64,000 nt of DNA from Streptomyces sp. JB150 (lineage in GTDB: Bacteria > Actinomycetota > Actinomycetes > Streptomycetales > Streptomycetaceae), in contig NZ_CP049780.1 in assembly GCF_011193355.1 (NCBI RefSeq), positions 2,140,230-2,204,229 of the forward strand, in the 5' to 3' direction. Both the position numbers and the translations under genes were made by a program. This document shows positions 1-7,584 of the stretch, piece by piece. How positions within the stretch are numbered: the stretch's first letter is position 1; each line of letters begins with the position of its first letter. Under the pieces are notes generated by a model. The model was given only the letters and a program-made list of their open reading frames with translations. It did not search any database and was not told the DNA's origin.

Positions 1-1
1 C

Positions 2-112
2 GTCGAGCAGTCCCTGCGCAACTACCAGTGGTCCCGGGGCCTCCAGGACGAGCTGAGCGTGTACGGCCCGAAGACCCGCGGCCTGCTGGAGTCGGAGACA
101 CGGGAGCCCTGA
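2..112 (+). CDS. C-terminus of a probable peptidoglycan-binding-domain protein (5' end outside window)
   Basis: Only the last 36 codons are visible; the reading frame enters from the left edge and stops with TGA. The tail contains VYGPKTRGLL, which matches the end of PG_binding_1 repeats, where a YGPxTR motif closes the three-helix domain. Such domains usually anchor secreted hydrolases to cell wall glycan. The rest of the protein and its enzymatic part, if any, are outside the window, so the function is inferred from this short motif alone. It converges with the HAD gene downstream. Confidence 0.5.
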   Translation, partial: VEQSLRNYQWSRGLQDELSVYGPKTRGLLESETREP

Positions 113-217
113 GGCCGCACCTGCCCGCGCCCGCCCGGCCGCCTTGCCCGCCTCCGGCGGTCCTCGCGACAGACGGGCCAGGGGCAGGCGGTCCTGGCGG
201 CAGAGCGGCAGAGCGCC

Positions 218-886
218 CTACGGGCGAGCGGCGACGTGGAGCCGGATCGTGCCGTCCCCGGCGTCCTCCACGCGTACCTCGGTCAGGTCCCGGACCAGCG
301 CGTCCGGCCGGTGTACGGCGGCGCGCGGGCCGACGCCGACCACGCGCATGCCGGCCGCGCGCCCGGCGGCGATACCCGCGCCGGAGTCCTCGAAGACGAC
401 GCAGTCGGCGGGCGCGACACCCAGCTCGGCGGCGCCCTTGAGGAACCCCTCGGGGTCGGGCTTGCTGGCGCCGACGGACTCGGCGGTGATCCGGATGTCG
501 GGCAGCGGCAGCCCGGCGGCGGTCATCCGGGCCGTGGACAGCGGCACGTCGGCGGAGGTCACGAGGGCGTGCGGGAGGCCGCGCAGGGCGGCGAGGAAGG
601 CGGGGGCGCCGGGGACCGGGACGACACCGTCGAGGTCGGCGGTCTCCTCGGCGAGCATGCGCGCGTTGTCCGCGTGGTTCTGCTCCATGGGCCGGTGCGG
701 CAGCAGGACGGCCATCGAGGCGTACCCCTGGCGGCCGTGCACCACCTTCATCACCTCGTCGCCGTCGAGTCCGTGCCGCTCGGCCCAGCGACGCCAGACG
801 CGCTCGACCACGGCGTCGGAGTTCACGAGGGTGCCGTCCATGTCGAGCAGGAGGGCGCGGGCGGTGAGCACGGTCGTGGCCGTCAT
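218..886 (-). CDS. HAD-family sugar-phosphatase-like hydrolase
   Basis: 222 residues, the usual size for beta-phosphoglucomutase/sugar-phosphatase type HAD proteins. Motif I is LLLDMDGTLV with nucleophile Asp15 and Asp17; motif II is the VTSAD stretch near residue 110; motif III is the Lys in GASKPDP; motif IV is FEDSGAG. An alpha-helical C1 cap lies between motif I and II (about residues 20-80). It should remove phosphate from a small sugar phosphate in the cytosol, but the substrate cannot be read from the sequence. The ATG start has a GGAG-type ribosome site. Codon use is typical of its neighbours. Confidence 0.85.
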   Translation of the reverse strand: MTATTVLTARALLLDMDGTLVNSDAVVERVWRRWAERHGLDGDEVMKVVHGRQGYASMAVLLPHRPMEQNHADNARMLAEETADLDGVVPVPGAPAFLAALRGLPHALVTSADVPLSTARMTAAGLPLPDIRITAESVGASKPDPEGFLKGAAELGVAPADCVVFEDSGAGIAAGRAAGMRVVGVGPRAAVHRPDALVRDLTEVRVEDAGDGTIRLHVAARP

Positions 887-958
887 CGGCAGCAGCTCCA
901 GAGCTTGGGGGAACAGAGCGGCCCCGCCCGCCGGTCAGGGAAAACGGGCGGGAGCCAC

Positions 959-984
959 TTTGTTTCTCTACGGTACAAAACAAA
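959..984. promoter_or_regulatory. AT-rich inverted repeat upstream of the HAD gene
   Basis: Arms TTTGTTT (959-965) and AAACAAA (978-984) are perfect inverted repeats around a 12-base centre. The sequence lies 73 bases upstream of the HAD start and is strikingly AT-rich for this DNA. On the minus strand the centre contains TACCGT, a possible -10 box. An operator overlapping the HAD promoter is the likeliest reading. Confidence 0.35.
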
Positions 985-1079
985 TCCGGCATCCCGCCAG
1001 CGCCCCGGCGAAAGCTTCACCGGGCGTTCAACTGGGGGGTGCCCGAGACGGGAGGGGAGCCCGGCCTCCGGGCCGCGGC

Positions 1080-1661
1080 TCAGCCCGCCACCGCCTCCCA
1101 CAGGCTCCACACACCCAGCACCAGCATCACCATCGCCGCGATCTTCGTGATCAGCCGCAGCGGAACCCGCTTCATCAGCGCCTTCCCGCCGACGATGCCC
1201 AGTCCCGCCACCGCCCACAGCGCCAGCACCGCGCCGAGGCCGACGGACAGCGGGTCGTCGTAGCGCGCGGCGAGGTTCGCGGTCATGATCTGGGTGAGAT
1301 CGCCGAACTCGGCGACCAGGATCAGCATGAACCCGGATCCCGCGACCTTCCAGAAGGACTGGTTCTCCGGCTTGCGGATCTCCTCCTCGTCCTCGTCCTT
1401 CTTCATCAGCAGCACCGCCGCGCCGCCGAGGAAGAGCACACCGGTCAGCGCGTGGGTGATCTGCTGCGGCAGCAGGGTCAGCACGCTGCCGGCCGCGACG
1501 GCGAGCGCGACATGCAGGGCGAACGCGGCGGCGACGCCGGCGAAGACGTAGGACGCGCGGTAGCGGGTGCCGAGCACCAGACCGGCCAGCGCGGTCTTGT
1601 CGGGCAGCTCGGCGAGGAAGACGACGCCGAAGACGAGCGCCGTGACGGTGAAGCTGATCAA
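1080..1661 (-). CDS. TMEM165/GDT1 (UPF0016) family cation transporter
   Basis: 193 residues with six to seven predicted membrane helices in two repeats. Each repeat carries the family signature: E18-L-P-D-K-T in the first and E118-F-G-D-L-T in the second. An acidic, lysine-rich cytoplasmic loop (about 86-100, MKKDEDEEE) separates them. Known GDT1/MneA-type members move Mn2+ (or Ca2+) across membranes, and the upstream yybP-ykoY manganese riboswitch supports Mn2+ export here. The start is TTG, preceded by GAGGAA; the next Met would lie inside the protein. Function as a manganese exporter is inference from family plus riboswitch. Confidence 0.9.
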   Translation of the reverse strand: MISFTVTALVFGVVFLAELPDKTALAGLVLGTRYRASYVFAGVAAAFALHVALAVAAGSVLTLLPQQITHALTGVLFLGGAAVLLMKKDEDEEEIRKPENQSFWKVAGSGFMLILVAEFGDLTQIMTANLAARYDDPLSVGLGAVLALWAVAGLGIVGGKALMKRVPLRLITKIAAMVMLVLGVWSLWEAVAG

Positions 1662-1747
1662 GGTTCCTCAATCGGTCGGGACCGCCCCCGCCGAGAGTGC
1701 TGAGCCCTTTTCGTCAGGACACCTCGGCAAGGGCAGCACACTCGGCA

Positions 1748-1767
1748 CCCGTGCCGTGCGGCACGGG
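1748..1767 (-). terminator. Hairpin in the riboswitch leader (expression platform candidate)
   Basis: Perfect arms CCCGTGCCG (1748-1756) and CGGCACGGG (1759-1767) with a two-base loop lie just after the riboswitch aptamer and about 90 bases before the transporter start. No U-run follows, as is usual for Streptomyces. It may be the metal-responsive terminator or anti-sequester stem. Confidence 0.45.
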
Positions 1768-1774
1768 CGTGCAC

Positions 1775-1906
1775 TGCTTGCCGAAGGTCTCGCTGGCCGG
1801 CCCACGAGAGTCCCTCGGGAATCCACGTGAGGCCCGGCTCCGGGCGCCGGCCCAGCTGGGCTGAGCAGTATGTCGACGGTCCGGCGAAGAGCTACTCCCC
1901 TTCTGC
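1775..1906 (-). promoter_or_regulatory. yybP-ykoY manganese riboswitch
   Basis: Reading the minus strand, the aptamer starts with AAGGGGAGTAGCTC and ends with GGCCAGCGAGACCTTCGGCA, the two most conserved parts of the yybP-ykoY family (five-prime GGGGAGTAG and the three-prime GCGAGACCTT loop). A GC-rich variable stem fills the middle. This family senses Mn2+ and in many bacteria precedes Mn2+ exporters, including UPF0016 proteins, exactly as here. The leader runs another 110 bases to the TTG start of the transporter gene. Boundaries are approximate; a covariance-model search would fix them. Confidence 0.87.
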
Positions 1907-1926
1907 GCCCTCCATCGTACGTGATC

Positions 1927-1956
1927 GTTTCGCAACGAACCTTTTCGCACCGAACC
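1927..1956. promoter_or_regulatory. Two tandem 15-bp dyad repeats between the riboswitch and the nuclease gene
   Basis: GTTTCGCAACGAACC (1927-1941) is followed directly by TTTTCGCACCGAACC (1942-1956). Each unit has a small dyad TTCG-N3-CGAA. They lie upstream of the probable riboswitch start (minus strand) and just before the -35 box of the HNH gene (plus strand), so a regulator bound here could touch both promoters. The regulator is unknown. Confidence 0.45.
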
Positions 1957-1968
1957 GCACCATGACCC

Positions 1969-1997
1969 TTGTCACGTCATGTTCACGTCATTAGCTT
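1969..1997 (+). promoter_or_regulatory. Probable vegetative promoter of the HNH nuclease gene
   Basis: TTGTCA (1969-1974), 17-base spacer, TAGCTT (1992-1997) fits the HrdB-type consensus. Transcription would begin near 2004, giving a leader of about 80 bases. Confidence 0.6.
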
Positions 1998-2085
1998 CTC
2001 ACCGGGCGCACACCCGCCCGCAACACCCCACCGCGAGCATTCCCTCGCTCGCACACCAAGACCCCCACACCCCAAGGGAGTTCGC

Positions 2086-2730
2086 ATGCCCGCACGCTAC
2101 GCGCGTCGACGGCTCGGCATAGCCGCGGCGGCCGGTGCGCTGCTGTCCTTCGCCGCCCTCTTCCAGGCCCCCGCCGCCTCCGCCGCCCTCCCCACCCCGG
2201 TGAGCGCCGCCACCGCCCGCACCTACCTCGCCTCCCTCCCCGTCGCCACCGAGGACCGCACCGGCTACAACCGCGACCTGTTCCCGCACTGGATCACCGT
2301 CAGCGGCACCTGCAACACCCGCGAGACCGTCCTCAAGCGCGACGGCTCGAACGTCGTCACCGACTCCTCCTGCTACGCCACCAGCGGCAGCTGGTACTCC
2401 CCGTACGACGGCGCCACCTGGACCGCCGCCTCCGACGTCGACATCGACCACCTCGTGCCGCTCGCCGAGGCCTGGGACTCCGGCGCCGACAGCTGGACGA
2501 CCTCGCGCCGCCAGGCCTTCGCCAACGACCTGACCCGCCCCCAGCTGCTCGCCGTCACCGACGACGTGAACCAGGCGAAGGGCGACAAGGACCCGGCCGA
2601 GTGGATGCCGGCCCGCACCGCCTACCACTGCACGTACGTCCGCGCGTGGGTGCAGGTGAAGTACTACTACGGCCTGTCCGTGGACTCCGCGGAGAAGAGC
2701 GCGCTGCAGAACCGCCTCGCCGCCTGCTGA
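2086..2730 (+). CDS. Secreted HNH-family endonuclease (DUF1524/GmrSD-like)
   Basis: 214 residues. An N-terminal signal peptide (RRR at 7-9, hydrophobic core, cleavage near ASA-AL at 33/34) directs export. The nuclease core is DVDIDHLVPL (His122 as general base), followed by FANDLTRPQLLAVTDDVNQAKGDKDP, whose Asn162, Lys165 and Asp167 complete the HNH/beta-beta-alpha metal fold; AEWMP follows as in secreted Streptomyces nucleases. Cys76/96 and Cys182/214 could form disulfides outside the cell. The ATG at 2086 is chosen because AAGGGAG lies 7 bases upstream and the signal peptide starts there; an earlier ATG at 1969 would lie in the promoter. Likely role is extracellular DNA breakdown for nutrients. 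Confidence 0.88.
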   Translation: MPARYARRRLGIAAAAGALLSFAALFQAPAASAALPTPVSAATARTYLASLPVATEDRTGYNRDLFPHWITVSGTCNTRETVLKRDGSNVVTDSSCYATSGSWYSPYDGATWTAASDVDIDHLVPLAEAWDSGADSWTTSRRQAFANDLTRPQLLAVTDDVNQAKGDKDPAEWMPARTAYHCTYVRAWVQVKYYYGLSVDSAEKSALQNRLAAC

Positions 2731-2897
2731 CTCCGCCCCGGCACCCACTGACCCCGCCCGGCGCGCGCCCCCGCCGCCACCCCCAAATCCCGCCCGGCGC
2801 GCGCCCCCGCCGCGACACCCGCTCACCCGTGTGTGCGGAACGTTCCCGACGGCCTCCGTCGTTCCGTACCGTACGGGACGACGGAGAGGGGACTGCC

Positions 2898-4562
2898 ATG
2901 GCCGAACTGCGCCTCGGGCCGCTGCTGAGATACGCCGACGGCACGACCGCGACCGTCTGGGTCGAGACCACCAGCCCCTGCGCCGCCGAGGTGCGCTGCG
3001 CCGACGGCGCCCACGGCACCGCCCGCACCTTCCAGGTGGCCGGCCACCACTACGCGCTGGTGCCGGTCAGCGGACTCACCCCGGGCACGTCCACGCCGTA
3101 CGAGGTGATCCTGGACGGCACGCGCGTGTGGCCGCCGCCGGACTCCCCGTTCCCGCCCTCGGTGATCCGCAGCGGGCTCACCGAGGACCCGGTGCGCGTC
3201 GTCTTCGGCTCCTGCCGCTGGGCCGCGCCGCCCGCCGACGGCAAGGACCCGGTCGGGCCCGACGCCCTCGACGCGCTCGCCGCGCGCCTGGCCGCCGACC
3301 CGGACGGCGAGCGGCCCGACGTCCTGCTCCTGCTCGGCGACCAGGTGTACGCCGACGAGCTCTCCCCGGCCACCCGCCGCCGGCTGGCCGAGCGCCGCGG
3401 CGGCCTCGACGAACCGCCGGGCGCGCAGGTCGCGGACTACGAGGAGTACACCCAGCTCTACGACGAGTCCTGGAGCGACCCCGCGGTGCGCTGGCTGCTC
3501 TCCACCGTCCCCAGCTGCATGATCTTCGACGACCACGACGTCATCGACGACTGGAACACCTCCGCCGCCTGGCTCGCCGACATGCGGGCCACCTCCTGGT
3601 GGCGCGAGCGCATCCTGAGCGGGCTGATGTCGTACTGGGTGTACCAGCACCTCGGCAACCTGGCCCCGGCGGAGCTGGCGGAGAACACCCTGTACGCCGC
3701 CGTCCGGGCCACCCCCGACGCCACCGCCGTGCTGCGCGAGTTCGCCGCCCGGGCCGACGCCGACCCGGCCTCCGTGCGCTGGAGCTACCGGCGCGACTTC
3801 GGCCGGGTCCGGCTGCTGATGGCCGACAGCCGCGCGGCCCGCGTCCTCGACGAGGACGCCCGCGCGATGCTCGACCCGGGCGAGGCCGCCTGGCTGCGCG
3901 AGCAGGCCCTCGCCGACCCGGGCTCCTGCGACCACCTCCTCGTCGGCAGCTCGCTGCCCTGGCTGCTGCCGCATCTGATGCACGACACCGAGCGGTGGAG
4001 CGCGGCCCTGTGCCGGGGCGAGAAGGGCCCGCGCTGGGCGCGGTTCGGGGAACGGCTGCGCCGGGCCGCCGACCTGGAGCACTGGGCCGCCTTCCCGGAG
4101 TCCTTCGCCGACCTGGCCGGACTGCTCGCCGAGGCGGGCTCCGGGCCCGGCGCCCCGGCCACGGTCTCCGTGCTGTCGGGCGACGTCCACCACGCCTATG
4201 TCGCCGAGCCCTCCTGGCCGGACGGCCGCGGCCCCGACGCCCGGGTGCTGCAGCTGACCTGCTCCCCCGTCCACAACTCCGTGCCCCTGTCCATGCGCCT
4301 CGGCCTCCGGCTCGGCTGGGGCGGCGCCGCGCGGTTCGTGGGACGCCGGCTCGCCGGGCACGGGCGGCTCCCGCGTCCGCCGGTGGACTGGCGGCGCACG
4401 GGCGGCCCTTGGTTCGGCAACCAGCTCATGACGCTGACGCTGCACGGGCGTTCGGCGCGGCTGCGGCTGGAACAGGCACGGGCGAGCGGGCGGGGCGGGC
4501 GGGGCGATCCGGACGGGGCCCGGCTGATCACGGTGGAGGAGTCGGTGCTGACCGGTCCATGA
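2898..4562 (+). CDS. PhoD-like alkaline phosphatase D family protein
   Basis: 554 residues. An N-terminal fibronectin-like domain (about 1-95, WVETTSPCAAEV...) precedes the PhoD metallophosphatase domain. Metal-binding motifs appear in order: VFGSCRW, LLLGDQVYADE, IFDDHDVIDDW, LMADSRAAR and LSGDVHHAY. No signal peptide or twin-arginine motif is visible, so unlike classical secreted PhoD this member may act inside the cell; this is common in Streptomyces paralogues. The ATG at 2898 is preceded by GGAGAGGGG. The likely reaction is hydrolysis of phosphate mono- or diesters. It stands alone, with a repeat-rich spacer after it. Confidence 0.85.
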   Translation: MAELRLGPLLRYADGTTATVWVETTSPCAAEVRCADGAHGTARTFQVAGHHYALVPVSGLTPGTSTPYEVILDGTRVWPPPDSPFPPSVIRSGLTEDPVRVVFGSCRWAAPPADGKDPVGPDALDALAARLAADPDGERPDVLLLLGDQVYADELSPATRRRLAERRGGLDEPPGAQVADYEEYTQLYDESWSDPAVRWLLSTVPSCMIFDDHDVIDDWNTSAAWLADMRATSWWRERILSGLMSYWVYQHLGNLAPAELAENTLYAAVRATPDATAVLREFAARADADPASVRWSYRRDFGRVRLLMADSRAARVLDEDARAMLDPGEAAWLREQALADPGSCDHLLVGSSLPWLLPHLMHDTERWSAALCRGEKGPRWARFGERLRRAADLEHWAAFPESFADLAGLLAEAGSGPGAPATVSVLSGDVHHAYVAEPSWPDGRGPDARVLQLTCSPVHNSVPLSMRLGLRLGWGGAARFVGRRLAGHGRLPRPPVDWRRTGGPWFGNQLMTLTLHGRSARLRLEQARASGRGGRGDPDGARLITVEESVLTGP

Positions 4563-4629
4563 GTCCTGTACGGGGGTCAGGGGCCTTGGGGCTTTTCGGG
4601 ACTTCGGCATGTGCGGGCTGTTCGGTACG

Positions 4630-4728
4630 TCCGGGATCTCCGGGACTCCCCAGGCCTTCGGGATCTCCCGGGTATCCGGGACCTCTGGGATCTCTGGTAC
4701 CTCTGGGACCTCCGGGATCTCTCGGGAC
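4630..4728. repeat. Degenerate 9-bp tandem repeat array
   Basis: About eleven units of the form GGGAYCTCY or TCCGGGATC follow each other (for example GGGACCTCT, GGGATCTCT, GGTACCTCT, GGGACCTCC). It sits in the spacer 4563-4880, which has no gene. The 9-bp period equals three codons, but the frames over it look like shadows. Confidence 0.8.
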
Positions 4729-4770
4729 GCGCGTTGGCTTGAGTGGCGGCCGACGGCATGATGAGGCGGA

Positions 4771-4840
4771 CCGTCCGCTTCGGCGGCCCTTCCGCTTCGG
4801 CGGGCCGTCCGTCTCGGCAGGTCGTCCGCTTCGGCGGACC
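4771..4840. repeat. Second short tandem array, unit about 17 bp
   Basis: Four units built on CGTCCGCTTCGGCGG follow one another with small changes. Together with the 9-bp array it fills the spacer between the PhoD-like gene and the FAD-binding gene. No promoter is obvious inside it. Confidence 0.7.
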
Positions 4841-4880
4841 TCATGCTCCAACGCGCCCCACTCGCCCGGGAGTCCCCCCT

Positions 4881-6923
4881 TTGTCTATAGCGAACACGGA
4901 GAACAGCGCCCCCACCGCTCCGCTCTCCGTCGCCCTTGTCGGTGCCGGTCCGCGCGGCACCAGCGTCCTCGAACGCCTCTGCGCCTCCGCCCCGTCCCTC
5001 CTTCCGCCCGGCACCCGGCTCACGGTGCACGTCGTCGACCCGGCGCCGCCCGGACCCGGCCGGGTCTGGCGCACCACCCAGTCCCCCGAGCTGCTGATGA
5101 ACACGGTCGCCTCGCAGGTGACCCTCTTCACCGACGACAGCGTGGACTGCTCCGGCCCGATCCGTCCGGGACCGAGCCTGTACGAGTGGGCCGGCGGCGA
5201 CCTCGGCCCCGACGACTACCCGACACGCGCCCACTACGGCCGCTATCTGGAGTGGGTGTTCGCCGAGGTCGTGCGCGCGGCCCCGCCCGGGGTGCGGGTC
5301 GAGACCCACGCGGCCCGCGCGGTCGCCCTGACGGACGCCCCCGACGGCCGCCAGACCCTCACCCTGGACGACGGCCGCGTCCTGACCGGCCTCACCGCCG
5401 TCGTCCTCGCGCAGGGTCATCTTTCGGCCACCGCCGACCCGGAGCAGCGCCGCCTCGCGTCGTACGCCGCCGCGCACGGTCTGCGCCATGTGCCGCCCGC
5501 CAACCCGGCCGACGTCGACCTGACCGGCGTGGCTCCCGGCGAGCCGGTCCTGCTGCGCGGCCTCGGCCTCAACTTCTTCGACCACCTGGCCCTGTTGACG
5601 ACCGGCCGCGGCGGCCGCTTCGTACGGGAGGAGCGGCAGGGGCAGGAGGGGCGTGAGGGACGGGCACTGCGCTACGTCCCCTCCGGCCGCGAGCCACGGC
5701 TGTACGCCGGGTCCCGGCGCGGCGTCCCGTACCAGGCGCGCGGCGACAACGCCAAGGGCCCGTACGGCCGGCACCTCCCGCTGGTGCTCACGCCGGAGGT
5801 CGTCTCGGGCTTCCGCAAGCGCGCGGACTCGGGCGACGCGCCGGACTTCCTCGCGGAGATATGGCCGCTGGTGGCGAAGGAGGTGGAGACCGTCTACTAC
5901 GCGGCGCTGCTGCGGGACCGGGAGACCGCCGACGCGGCATCCCCCGGGCCGGATCCCGCCCGATCGACCCTCGCCGTCCCGGACTTCACCGACCGCTTCC
6001 TCGCCGTGCCGCACGGGGACCCGGAAGAGGCGCGGCTGCTGGACGAGTGGGGCGTGCCGGAGGACGAGCGCTGGTCCTGGGAGCGGCTGGCCCGGCCCTA
6101 CGGAGAGCGGGAGTTCACCAATCCGGGGCAGTGGCGGGCGTGGCTGCTGGACCATCTGCGGGAGGACGCCGCGCAGGCCGCGCGGGGCAACGTCCGCGGG
6201 CCGCTGAAGGCGGCGCTCGACGTGTTGCGCGATCTGCGCAACGAGATCCGGCTGATCGTGGACCACGCGGGCCTGACCGGCGCGTCCCGCCGGGACCACC
6301 TCGACCGCTGGTACACCCCGCTCAACGCCTTCCTCTCCATCGGCCCACCGCGCCGGCGCGTCGAGGAACTGGCCGCGCTCATCGCCGCGGGCGTGGTCGA
6401 GGTGGTGGGGCCGCGGCTGGACGTGCGGTGCGCGGACGGCGCGTGGGTGGCCCGCTCGCCCGTCGTGCCCGGGTCGGAAGTGCGGGTGACGACGCTGATC
6501 GAGGCCCGGCTGCCGGAGCCGGACGTACGCCGCACGGCCGACGAGCTGCTGGCCGGGCTGCTGGCCACCGGCCAGGCGCGCCCGCACACCGTCGACGGGT
6601 ACGAGACCGGGGGACTGGACGTGACCCCGCGCCCCTACTTCGTGATCGACCGTCAGGGGCGCCCACACGCGCGCCGGTTCGCGTTCGGCGTGCCCACGGA
6701 AGGGGTGCACTGGGTCACCGCGGCCGGCGCGCGGCCCGGGGTGGACTCGGTGACGCTGGCGGACGCGGACGCGGTGGCGCGGGCGGTGCTGCGCCGGGCG
6801 GCGCAGGACAGGGCGGACGACGGGGAGGACGACGGCGAGGAGGAGGCGGCGGGCGGGACGGCTGCGGAGGGGGAAACGGAAGTTAAGCAATGGCTAAATG
6901 TTGAACTTGCAAGCATTGATTAG
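4881..6923 (+). CDS. FAD/NAD(P)-binding protein (NAD_binding_9 type)
   Basis: About 680 residues from the chosen start. The N-terminus has a dinucleotide-binding motif, VALVGAGPRGTS, the form typical of the FAD-NAD(P)-binding (PF13454) family, with LMNTVASQVTLF and LRGLGLNFFD as later conserved stretches. Members are predicted cytosolic flavoproteins of unknown reaction. The frame is open from 4743, but residues before TTG 4881 are repeat-encoded (RFGGPSASAGR) and GGGAG lies 8 bases before this TTG, so I place the start there. The last 14 codons (GTT AAG CAA ... CTA AAT ... ATT GAT) are AT-rich and unlike the rest; they overlap the control region of the next gene. Confidence 0.75.
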   Translation: MSIANTENSAPTAPLSVALVGAGPRGTSVLERLCASAPSLLPPGTRLTVHVVDPAPPGPGRVWRTTQSPELLMNTVASQVTLFTDDSVDCSGPIRPGPSLYEWAGGDLGPDDYPTRAHYGRYLEWVFAEVVRAAPPGVRVETHAARAVALTDAPDGRQTLTLDDGRVLTGLTAVVLAQGHLSATADPEQRRLASYAAAHGLRHVPPANPADVDLTGVAPGEPVLLRGLGLNFFDHLALLTTGRGGRFVREERQGQEGREGRALRYVPSGREPRLYAGSRRGVPYQARGDNAKGPYGRHLPLVLTPEVVSGFRKRADSGDAPDFLAEIWPLVAKEVETVYYAALLRDRETADAASPGPDPARSTLAVPDFTDRFLAVPHGDPEEARLLDEWGVPEDERWSWERLARPYGEREFTNPGQWRAWLLDHLREDAAQAARGNVRGPLKAALDVLRDLRNEIRLIVDHAGLTGASRRDHLDRWYTPLNAFLSIGPPRRRVEELAALIAAGVVEVVGPRLDVRCADGAWVARSPVVPGSEVRVTTLIEARLPEPDVRRTADELLAGLLATGQARPHTVDGYETGGLDVTPRPYFVIDRQGRPHARRFAFGVPTEGVHWVTAAGARPGVDSVTLADADAVARAVLRRAAQDRADDGEDDGEEEAAGGTAAEGETEVKQWLNVELASID

Positions 6924-6936
6924 GCGCTCCTAACGT
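6897..6936 (+). promoter_or_regulatory. AT-rich promoter/operator region of the DoxX gene
   Basis: TTGCAA (6907-6912), 18-base spacer, TAACGT (6931-6936) is a possible promoter. An imperfect dyad AATGTTG...CAAGCATT (6897-6917) overlaps its -35 box, resembling MarR/HxlR-type operators. The region overlaps the 3' end of the preceding flavoprotein gene. Confidence 0.45.
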
Positions 6937-7001
6937 GAGGGCTCCACTCGGTTCTGTCCCCGACGGGTCCGCGCGACCCGCCCGACCGAAGGAGCCCCCA
7001 C

Positions 7002-7466
7002 ATGACCGCACGCCTCGACCGCGCGCAGCCCTATGTGATCGGCCTGTTCCGCATCGTCATCGGCCTGCTCTTCGCCTGCCACGGCGCCGCCTCCCTGTTC
7101 GGCGTCCTCGGCGGCGCCTCGGGCGGTGACGGCGGCACCATCCCCGCCGGCACCTGGCCCGGCTGGTACGCGGCCGTCATCCAGCTCGTCGCGGGCGGGC
7201 TGGTGATACTCGGCCTCGGCACCCGCGCGGCCGCGTTCATCGCCTCCGGCTCGATGGCGTACGCCTACTTCGACGTCCACCAGCCCATGGCCCTGTGGCC
7301 GCTGCAGAACAGCGGGGAGGCCGCCGCGATGTTCTGCTGGTCCTTCTTCCTGCTGGTCTTCACCGGCTCCGGCGCGTTCGGCCTGGACCGGCTGATCACC
7401 AGGCGTTCCGCGCGGACGCAGACCGGGACCGAGTCCGCGGAACGCAAGCCCGCGGTCGCGGCCTGA
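7002..7466 (+). CDS. DoxX family membrane protein
   Basis: 154 residues with four predicted membrane helices. The opening RAQPYVIGLFRIVIGLLFACHGAASLFG is typical of DoxX, including the conserved R-hG-hhF-hhHG pattern. Known DoxX proteins (MRA complex in mycobacteria) take part in thiol/oxidative stress at the membrane; this member's role is unproven. GAAGGAG lies 8 bases before the ATG. It is likely controlled by the AT-rich region just upstream and ends at a hairpin terminator. Confidence 0.88.
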   Translation: MTARLDRAQPYVIGLFRIVIGLLFACHGAASLFGVLGGASGGDGGTIPAGTWPGWYAAVIQLVAGGLVILGLGTRAAAFIASGSMAYAYFDVHQPMALWPLQNSGEAAAMFCWSFFLLVFTGSGAFGLDRLITRRSARTQTGTESAERKPAVAA

Positions 7467-7511
7467 CGCCCTGACGGGCACGCACCCGCGGAGGAGCGCC
7501 GCGCACCTCGT

Positions 7512-7539
7512 CGGCCCCGGACACCGCACTCCGGGGCCG
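7512..7539 (+). terminator. Hairpin terminator after the DoxX gene
   Basis: CGGCCCCGGA (7512-7521) pairs with TCCGGGGCCG (7530-7539) around an 8-base loop, 45 bases after the DoxX stop. Confidence 0.65.
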
Positions 7540-7584
7540 CTCCCGTACGCTCGTGGGGCTTACGGGGGACAACGGGGAGTAACG

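Noticed and set aside
4577..4759. Minus-strand frame of RS/RSQR repeats
   Set aside because: Produced by the 9-bp tandem array only; no ribosome site and no non-repeat coding sequence.
2823..6890. 1355-codon open frame on the minus strand
   Set aside because: It lies opposite the PhoD-like and flavoprotein genes, both of which carry clear motifs; its sequence is Arg/Gly/Pro/His-rich, typical of a shadow frame in high-GC DNA.
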